A DNA stretch of 5,364 nt from Clostridia bacterium (GTDB lineage Bacteria > Bacillota > Clostridia > Oscillospirales > CAG-272), in contig JAFTMP010000214.1 of assembly GCA_017452335.1 (NCBI GenBank), positions 1-5,364 on the forward strand. The letters are read 5' to 3'. The notes below the pieces were generated by a model. That model was not told the DNA's origin. It did not search any database and saw only the letters and a program-made list of their open reading frames with translations. The translations under genes were made by a program, and so were the position numbers. Positions 1 to 4,026 of this stretch are shown in pieces; within the stretch, counting starts at the first letter, position 1; the number at the start of each line of letters is the position of its first letter.

Positions 1-34
1 ACGCGCCTTCCCTGCAAATCTTCATTACCTTGTT

Positions 35-63
35 ATTATAGCAGAAAGAAGGGGGGATGTCAA
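35..63 (-). promoter_or_regulatory. Consensus SigA-type promoter firing out of the left edge
   Basis: Read on the minus strand, TTGACA (58-63) and TATAAT (35-40) are both perfect matches to the housekeeping consensus with a 17-bp spacer (41-57). Transcription would begin near position 28 and leave the window to the left, so the gene served is not visible. The leader carries AGGGAAGG close to the edge, which could be a ribosome binding site for a start codon outside the window. This is a sequence match only. Confidence 0.8.
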
Positions 64-126
64 GTAAGACACCGCCGTTTTGAGAAAAAAACAACAAAAA
101 GAGCAGTCTTGACTGAGAAGACATAA

Positions 127-161
127 CCCGCCCCTGCCGTGCTTTGCGCGGCAGGGGCGGG
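127..161 (-). terminator. GC-rich stem-loop 3' of the minus-strand lipoprotein gene
   Basis: A perfect 13-bp stem pairs 127-139 with 149-161, and a G-U and a G-C pair extend it into the loop. It lies about 25 nt beyond the stop codon of the minus-strand gene, as expected of a terminator. No U-run follows immediately on either strand; on the minus strand a T-rich stretch appears only about 25 nt further on (82-101). It is either a weak intrinsic terminator or a 3'-end-stabilising hairpin. Confidence 0.55.
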
Positions 162-186
162 CATTTGCATAGTAGATATTCACTTT

Positions 187-1124
187 TTATTCGGGAAGCG
201 TTATTTTGGTAACGACCAGCTCATCGGACCGGAGTTCATAATAGATCAATCCGTCTTCCTCGCTGTCAAGCAAAGGATATCCGTAAAAAATTTCATAGTT
301 TTCCGAAACGTCTACACAGTCATATCCCGAGCTTCCCACAAGCGCCTTTACTTCACTATAGGTCATTCCGATCTTTACAGCCTTTAGATCCTCAAGCTTC
401 ACATGCGCGGGCAGATATTCTTGCGCTGTTTGAAATTTTTCACGGCTTGATTTGGTTCCCAGCCACGGTATTTTAGAAAGCTCTTCTTTCGTCAAAACCT
501 CTGCCGAAGCCAGCTTTAAAAAGCGATATTCCGGGTGGTATTTTGTTTCGTAAAGGTGCAGATCCCCAATGTGCTCTGCAAGCTCTTCGCGCTCATAATC
601 TCCGATAAAAACGGGAACATACCGTAAAGCCAGTATTTCACCGGTCTGCAAAATGTGAAGCGCAAAGGCATCATAAGTGACCCGCTCAAACCGCGGGCGA
701 ATCTCGCTCCCGGGAATAAAAACGCTATTAAAGTGCGGTGTTCCTAAAACTTCACGTACTTCATCCGAAAACATACCGGGCTTCAATTGTTCAACGATGG
801 ATGAAGGGTGATATACGGCGTTCTCACGATCCGATCCAAGATCGCGCCAATAAGGATAGTTATAGTGATTTGATTCTCCCCACCCCAGTTCTTCATAAAC
901 CTGCTTGGTTAGCTCGTAATTTTGCTCGGTCTGAGAAAAACCTTTTTCAAAATTCTCGTGAATGTAATCGTTGATTTCTGTAAGCTCTTCTTGACTGAGG
1001 GGGATTTAGGGTAATCTGCGCCGCTCTCCCCGCTCTCGGAAGGCGGAACAGAATTCAATGGGAGGGTACTGCAGGATGACAGCAACAGCATGAAGGATAA
1101 TAGTAACAAAACCACTTTTTTCAT
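187..1124 (-). pseudogene. Frameshifted lipoprotein with two BamE/SmpA-like motifs
   Basis: Read with one base restored, this encodes about 312 residues. The start chosen is the second of two adjacent ATGs (1122-1124), because GAGGT at 1131-1135 then sits 6 nt away. The N terminus is Lys-Lys, a leucine-rich core and the lipobox LSSC (Cys18), so the product would be exported and lipid-anchored. A Ser/Pro/Gly/Glu-rich linker follows, and there the frame breaks at a run of five G (999-1003). The other frame then stays open from about 1002 to the TAA at 187-189. The body carries two motifs typical of the BamE/SmpA/OmlA fold: PGMFSDEVREVLG near residues 116-128 and IGMTYSEVKALVG near 252-264, each followed by beta-strand-like sequence. 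Its function is unknown; in other lipoproteins such domains mediate envelope protein interactions. The intact 3' part alone could start only at a TTG (784-786), with no signal peptide. The break may be a real mutation or an assembly error. Confidence 0.75.
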
Positions 1125-1167
1125 CATAACACCTCATTTCAATTGCGGAAATTTCCTTTCTACCTTT

Positions 1168-1196
1168 ATTTTATCATTTTCCCAAAGGTGTGTCAA
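1168..1196 (-). promoter_or_regulatory. Promoter of the frameshifted lipoprotein gene
   Basis: On the minus strand, TTGACA (1191-1196) and TAAAAT (1168-1173) are separated by 17 bp. Predicted initiation near 1161 gives a leader of about 37 nt before the ATG at 1124. A run of nine G (minus strand) begins 2 bp upstream of the -35 box. The intact promoter suggests the gene is still transcribed despite the frameshift. Confidence 0.8.
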
Positions 1197-1198
1197 GT

Positions 1199-1207
1199 CC
1201 CCCCCCC
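1199..1207. repeat. Nine-C homopolymer tract next to a -35 box
   Basis: Nine consecutive C (plus strand) lie 2 bp upstream of the minus-strand -35 box at 1191-1196. It is the longest G/C homopolymer in the window. Such tracts are prone to slippage, and length changes here could alter the spacing between upstream elements and the promoter; that role is inference. Confidence 0.6.
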
Positions 1208-1227
1208 GAAATGTTCAAAATTCTACG

Positions 1228-1263
1228 TTTTGCACAAAAACGGATATCGAATTTTGTGCAAAA
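1228..1263. promoter_or_regulatory. Inverted repeat, candidate operator in a divergent intergenic region
   Basis: TTTTGCACAAAA (1228-1239) and its exact reverse complement TTTTGTGCAAAA (1252-1263) flank a 12-nt spacer whose centre is the palindrome GATATC (1243-1248), on the same symmetry axis. It lies between the -35 boxes of two divergent promoters (1191-1196 minus, 1318-1323 plus). The octamer GAATTTTG recurs at 1249-1256 and 1296-1303, with its complement at 1216-1223. The arrangement suits a dimeric regulator site, but a hairpin in DNA or RNA is also possible. Confidence 0.5.
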
Positions 1264-1317
1264 TCACCATTCCTTGTCGTAGAAACTGCAGCATAGAATT
1301 TTGTCGAGGATTTTCTC

Positions 1318-1346
1318 TTGACAAAACAAAAAAACGGTGCTATAAT
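1318..1346 (+). promoter_or_regulatory. Perfect consensus promoter of tRNA-Gly
   Basis: TTGACA (1318-1323), a 17-bp A-rich spacer and TATAAT (1341-1346) match the housekeeping consensus exactly, as is common for stable RNA genes. Initiation near 1353 would give a 5' leader of roughly 11 nt, removed by RNase P. Confidence 0.9.
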
Positions 1347-1363
1347 GGCTAAGCACAAAACAT

Positions 1364-1437
1364 GCGGGCATAGTTCAGTGGTAGAATATCAGCTTCCCAA
1401 GCTGACTATGCGGGTTCGATTCCCGTTGCCCGCTCCA
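1364..1437 (+). tRNA. tRNA-Gly (anticodon CCC), CCA encoded
   Basis: This 74-nt gene folds as a full cloverleaf. The acceptor stem GCGGGCA pairs with TGCCCGC, followed by the discriminator T and an encoded CCA (1435-1437). The D-arm contains GTTCAGTGGTAGAAT. The anticodon stem TCAGC/GCTGA encloses the loop TTCCCAA, giving anticodon CCC (1396-1398), which reads the glycine codon GGG. The T-arm has loop TTCGATT on a stem of GCGGG with CCCGT. The sequence closely resembles known bacterial glycine tRNAs. It is flanked by a consensus promoter and an immediate terminator, so it is a single-gene unit. Confidence 0.97.
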
Positions 1438-1478
1438 AAAACAATAAAACCGCCCGCCGGGCGGTTTTATTGTTTTTT
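1437..1478 (+). terminator. Intrinsic terminator of tRNA-Gly
   Basis: A 19-bp perfect stem pairs 1437-1455 with 1459-1477 around a 3-nt loop. The core is GC-rich (CCGCCC/GGGCGG), and the descending arm ends in TTTTATTG and six T. The A-rich 5' arm gives a U-run on the opposite strand too, so it may work in both directions. It starts at the final A of the tRNA CCA. Confidence 0.9.
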
Positions 1479-1540
1479 AAGACGTGTTTACCGAATCGAA
1501 CCCCGAGAAATTTGCGTCAGCAAATTTTCTCAGAGCAGTT
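1456..1540. repeat. Direct repeat, copy 1 (85 bp)
   Basis: This segment starts in the terminator loop of tRNA-Gly and recurs exactly 150 bp downstream (1606-1690) with 4 mismatches in 85, all transitions. It holds the 3' half of the terminator and a hairpin of 11 bp with one bulged base (1505-1515 with 1520-1531, loop GTCA). A second small hairpin, GAGCA/TGCTC (1533-1545), overlaps its right end. It has no coding signature. Confidence 0.85.
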
Positions 1541-1580
1541 TGCTCAAAAAAACTAAAAATACTGAAAATCATCGGCAAAC

Positions 1581-1605
1581 TGCAGGGTTCAAGATTCCCG
1601 TTGCC
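1581..1605 (+). repeat. Degraded copy of the tRNA-Gly 3' end
   Basis: GATTCCCGTTGCC (1593-1605) is identical to tRNA positions 1418-1430, and the preceding TGCAGGGTTCAA matches the tRNA TGCGGGTTC with three extra bases. The match then jumps from mid-acceptor strand straight to the terminator loop at 1606, omitting 25 nt of the parent (1431-1455). GCCCGC flanks that interval in the parent, so a slippage deletion is plausible. It cannot fold as a tRNA. It could be a remnant of tandem duplication or of integration at the tRNA 3' end. Confidence 0.7.
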
Positions 1606-1690
1606 GCCGGGCGGTTTTATTGTTTTTTAAGACGTGTTTACCGAACCGAACCCCGAGAAATTTGCGCCAGCAAATCTTCTCAAAGCAGTT
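1606..1690. repeat. Direct repeat, copy 2 (85 bp)
   Basis: This copy is 81 of 85 identical to 1456-1540. It has the GGGCGG and T-rich half of the terminator but lacks the pairing 5' arm, so it should not terminate. The hairpin is kept (1655-1665 with 1670-1681): one substitution is in the loop (GTCA to GCCA) and another is at the bulge. Identity stops sharply after 1690; the rest up to the promoter at 1777 shows no recognisable feature. Confidence 0.85.
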
Positions 1691-1776
1691 CACCACACAT
1701 AAACAACCAATACCGAAGAGCGTACGCGAACTGCAGACAAGATGTTCTGATTTTCCATCCAAACCGCAGTTTTCTC

Positions 1777-1805
1777 TTGATTATTTTAGGGTATTGTGCT
1801 ACAAT
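1777..1805 (+). promoter_or_regulatory. Promoter of the zinc-finger lipoprotein gene
   Basis: TTGATT (1777-1782), 17 bp, then TACAAT (1800-1805). Each box differs from consensus in at most two positions. Transcription would start near 1812, leaving a leader of about 67 nt. The 11-mer ending in CTTGA (1770-1780) also occurs at the tRNA promoter (1311-1321), so the two -35 regions share upstream sequence. Confidence 0.75.
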
Positions 1806-1878
1806 AGGGGTGAACTCCCCCTTTTTGACTTAAAGCAGGGGAAAACATATTTATACCGACTGTAAGGAGATGGTTTTG

Positions 1879-3252
1879 GTGAAAAGAGCTATACCGATCC
1901 TGCTGGCGCTTCTCATGATGCTTCAGCTTGCAGGATGCACAAATCAAGGCGCTGTTGAAGTATTCAAATGCTACTATTGCGGTGAGAAAAATCCCATCAC
2001 TGCAAAATTTTGCAATGCCTGCGGAAAATCTCTAAGTGGAGCGGCGAATCAACAGCCTCCCGCGGGATCGTCAACCGGTAAAACAGATGAGACTGAGCCT
2101 TCCCTGCCTAAAAGCGATTCCTATGTGATGCAAAACTCCGGTGACACCCGCCTGCATTATGGCACCAACGTCTGCGTTGACGGCGAGATCATTTACCTTG
2201 GATATCGCGGCACATTTTACGTGTTCTGCGGTGATGAAGTGACCACCTACGCAAGCGGCGGAACGACTGTGGCAGAAATGCAGTTGTACAACGGCTGTGT
2301 CTATTACGTAAACCAATACAGCACCGTCTACCGCTTAAATGTTTCAAACGGCGAGCGCGAAATTTTGCTGTCTGATATCGGCGCGGTTCAAGAAACCTTT
2401 TTGCGCAAAAATCTGCTCTTTCTCTCCACCAAAATAGACGAAAAATATGATGCAGTTTATGTACTGAATCTGGACACCTTAAAAAGCACTCTTATTGTCC
2501 GCGAGGATGATGAAGCGATCAGTTGGATCAGCACGCGTGCACTGAAAGAATCCGATACTCATTTTTATCTTGAAATCAATACTTCCGATCAAAACGATCA
2601 AGACGAACTGATCTATTATAAGATCCATGGGGCAGATCTTGCCATCACAAGAGCCTCCGCGCAGGAATACGATGGTGCAACAGCTGCTCCCACCGATGAC
2701 GGCAATGAATGGACGTACTATACCTCCGGTAACAAAAATCTTTGCCGCAAACATAAAACCACCGAAACCACCGAAATACTGGTACAAGGCGGAAGCGGAA
2801 TGAGAAATGAAGGCGAAACTGTCGCTAAAACCTATGGCGCAGACGAAGTACTCTATGCCGATGATCAGTTTATCCTCTTCCGTCGGTTCAGAATGGCGGA
2901 CGGTTTGGAATACTCCATTTGGATGGTCGATTCCAACGGTAACAATCTAAACGAGCTGATTCGAAAAGAATACTACGGTGTTGAGCCCATCGTATTTCCC
3001 AACGGAGCGCCCGGTGGCGGCTCAAGCGGCGGCACAGGGGGCGGATCCTCCGGCGGAAACGGTGACACGGTCGGCGACAAGACCTGCATGCTGTGCGGGG
3101 GTGACGGGCGCGTGACCTGCTATTACTGCAAGGGAAGCAAAAAGGGGCCCACCATCTACATCATGGGTATCCCCACCGAGCAGGGCTGTACTTACTGCGG
3201 AAGCTCCGGCTGGCGGGTGTGCTCGGGCTGCGGCGGGTATGGCACAAAATAG
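1879..3252 (+). CDS. Lipoprotein with N-terminal zinc ribbon and C-terminal DnaJ-like zinc domain
   Basis: The GTG at 1879 is chosen as start because AAGGAG (1864-1869) lies 9 nt upstream; the ATG at 1870 abuts that site and is too close. The 457-residue product begins with a Lys-Arg signal peptide and the lipobox LAGC (Cys20), so it should be exported and membrane-anchored. A CxxC...CxxC zinc ribbon follows almost at once (Cys31, 34, 45, 48). Residues about 85-370 alternate polar turns with aromatic/hydrophobic strands such as YVFCG and VYYVNQYS, suggesting a beta-propeller of the kind seen in Clostridial lipoproteins (DUF5050-like; not proven). A Gly/Ser linker (about 376-395) leads to four CxxC motifs (Cys403/406, 414/417, 437/440, 448/451), mostly CxxCxGxG-like, as in the DnaJ cysteine-rich domain. 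There is no J domain. The substrate or partner is unknown. It is a single-gene unit with its own promoter and terminator. Confidence 0.9.
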   Translation: MKRAIPILLALLMMLQLAGCTNQGAVEVFKCYYCGEKNPITAKFCNACGKSLSGAANQQPPAGSSTGKTDETEPSLPKSDSYVMQNSGDTRLHYGTNVCVDGEIIYLGYRGTFYVFCGDEVTTYASGGTTVAEMQLYNGCVYYVNQYSTVYRLNVSNGEREILLSDIGAVQETFLRKNLLFLSTKIDEKYDAVYVLNLDTLKSTLIVREDDEAISWISTRALKESDTHFYLEINTSDQNDQDELIYYKIHGADLAITRASAQEYDGATAAPTDDGNEWTYYTSGNKNLCRKHKTTETTEILVQGGSGMRNEGETVAKTYGADEVLYADDQFILFRRFRMADGLEYSIWMVDSNGNNLNELIRKEYYGVEPIVFPNGAPGGGSSGGTGGGSSGGNGDTVGDKTCMLCGGDGRVTCYYCKGSKKGPTIYIMGIPTEQGCTYCGSSGWRVCSGCGGYGTK

Positions 3253-3273
3253 AATCAACGCACTACTTTTTAT

Positions 3274-3318
3274 GGGTGTGTCCCAAGGCATCTTGCATTG
3301 AGGACACACCCTTGTTTT
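3274..3318 (+). terminator. Intrinsic terminator after the zinc-finger lipoprotein gene
   Basis: A 10-bp perfect stem, GGGTGTGTCC (3274-3283) with GGACACACCC (3302-3311), is followed by TTGTTTT. The 18-nt loop contains a small inner hairpin CAAG/CTTG. It starts about 20 nt after the stop codon and separates this gene from the sigma-factor operon. Confidence 0.8.
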
Positions 3319-3349
3319 ACGAATGAGTTTGAAGAGCTGATGCAAAATC

Positions 3350-3378
3350 TTGTGTTTTAAAAAAAATTATGGTATAAT
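3350..3378 (+). promoter_or_regulatory. Possible housekeeping promoter of the sigma operon
   Basis: TTGTGT (3350-3355), 17 bp of A/T-rich DNA, then a perfect TATAAT (3373-3378). It would start transcription near 3385 and provide basal expression. The local A/T richness raises the chance of a fortuitous match. Confidence 0.55.
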
Positions 3379-3389
3379 TTTAAAAATCA

Positions 3390-3418
3390 TGCAACGAACC
3401 CCTCATTTTTCCTGTATA
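3390..3418 (+). promoter_or_regulatory. Candidate ECF-type autoregulatory promoter
   Basis: TGCAAC (3390-3395) followed about 16 bp later by CTGTATA (3412-3418) resembles the bipartite ECF pattern, in which the -35 box contains an AAC core. It sits directly upstream of the ECF gene, with predicted initiation near 3425 and a 40-nt leader to the ATG. Autoregulation is common for ECF factors; here it is inferred from motif and position only. Confidence 0.5.
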
Positions 3419-3465
3419 GTAGGGTGAAGGGACATCTGCAAGACAACCGCGAAGGGAGGACGGAA

Positions 3466-4026
3466 ATGACAGACGAAAAAATTCTTGAATTGTACCTTGC
3501 CCGTGATGAAAGAGCCATTCACGAAACAGACTGCAAATACGGTAAATATCTTCGCTATATTGCCAACGGCATTGTTTATAACGAGGAGGATTCCAAGGAG
3601 ATCGTTAACGATACCTATTTCAAAAGCTGGAACGCCATTCCCCCTGCACACCCCGATCCCCTTAAAAGTTTCCTTGCAAAGATCACCCGCCGTCTTGCCA
3701 TCAACCGTCTTGAAAAGGCTGATGCCCAAAAACGGGGCGGCGGTCAATACCTGCTGGCTCTTGAAGAGCTGGAGGGATGCCTTGCCTCAAGCGGCAGTGT
3801 GGAGCAAGAACTGGATGAGGCGGTTTTATGCCAAGCCTTAAATGACTTTCTGCGCTCGTTATCCGTGCAGGCGCGGCGGGTCTTTATCAGACGCTACTGG
3901 CATCTGCATCCCATCGCCCGTATTGCAAAGGATCTTTCCATGAGCGAAAGCAAGGTAAAATCCATGCTTTTGCGTACCCGCAACAGCTTAAAAAACTATT
4001 TGGAACAGGAGGGATTTCTTTTATGA
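3466..4026 (+). CDS. ECF-family RNA polymerase sigma factor
   Basis: This 186-residue protein has the usual length of an ECF factor with only regions 2 and 4. It would bind core RNA polymerase in the cytoplasm and redirect it to a small regulon. Region 2 covers roughly residues 20-85 and includes an acidic stretch with DSKEIVNDTYFKSWNAIP (about 42-59), the core-binding and -10-reading part. Region 4 (about 122-180) ends in a helix-turn-helix, IARIAKDLSMSESKVKSML, which reads the -35 box. The ATG at 3466 is preceded by a strong GGGAGGA (3454-3460). An earlier in-frame GTG (3424) is rejected because it overlaps the expected transcription start and lacks a ribosome site. The TGA stop overlaps the next ATG. 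A DNA-binding regulator with a one-domain sigma-70 region 4 is excluded because region 2 is present. Confidence 0.93.
   Translation: MTDEKILELYLARDERAIHETDCKYGKYLRYIANGIVYNEEDSKEIVNDTYFKSWNAIPPAHPDPLKSFLAKITRRLAINRLEKADAQKRGGGQYLLALEELEGCLASSGSVEQELDEAVLCQALNDFLRSLSVQARRVFIRRYWHLHPIARIAKDLSMSESKVKSMLLRTRNSLKNYLEQEGFLL

Noticed and set aside
103..119. Palindrome CAGTCTTGACTG as a terminator stem before the T-rich tract at 82-101 (minus strand)
   Set aside because: The stem would be only 5 bp with a 2-nt loop, which is sterically unsuitable.
909..1127. A complete 72-residue lipoprotein ending at 909
   Set aside because: The last 30 codons are out-of-frame translation after the G5 run; the other frame continues with convincing protein sequence into the BamE-like body, so it is the front of one broken gene.
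1364..1690. CRISPR array or integron-like cassette array
   Set aside because: There are only two repeat copies, the unit is 85 bp, and the intervening sequence is a tRNA fragment plus A/T-rich DNA; no cas or integrase gene is present.
1318..1833. 171-codon open frame spanning the tRNA, terminator and both repeat copies
   Set aside because: It begins in the tRNA promoter's -35 box, reads through the tRNA gene and a terminator, and owes its apparent protein repeat to the 150-bp period being a multiple of three. It has no ribosome binding site.
3022..3345. Minus-strand open frame opposite the Gly-rich linker and cysteine domain
   Set aside because: It is a shadow of the GC-rich, stop-poor complement of the real gene; it overlaps the terminator and has no ribosome site.
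3424..3465. N-terminal extension of the sigma factor from a GTG at 3424
   Set aside because: It coincides with the predicted transcription start, has no ribosome site, and adds 14 residues unlike the start of ECF factors; the ATG at 3466 has a strong site.
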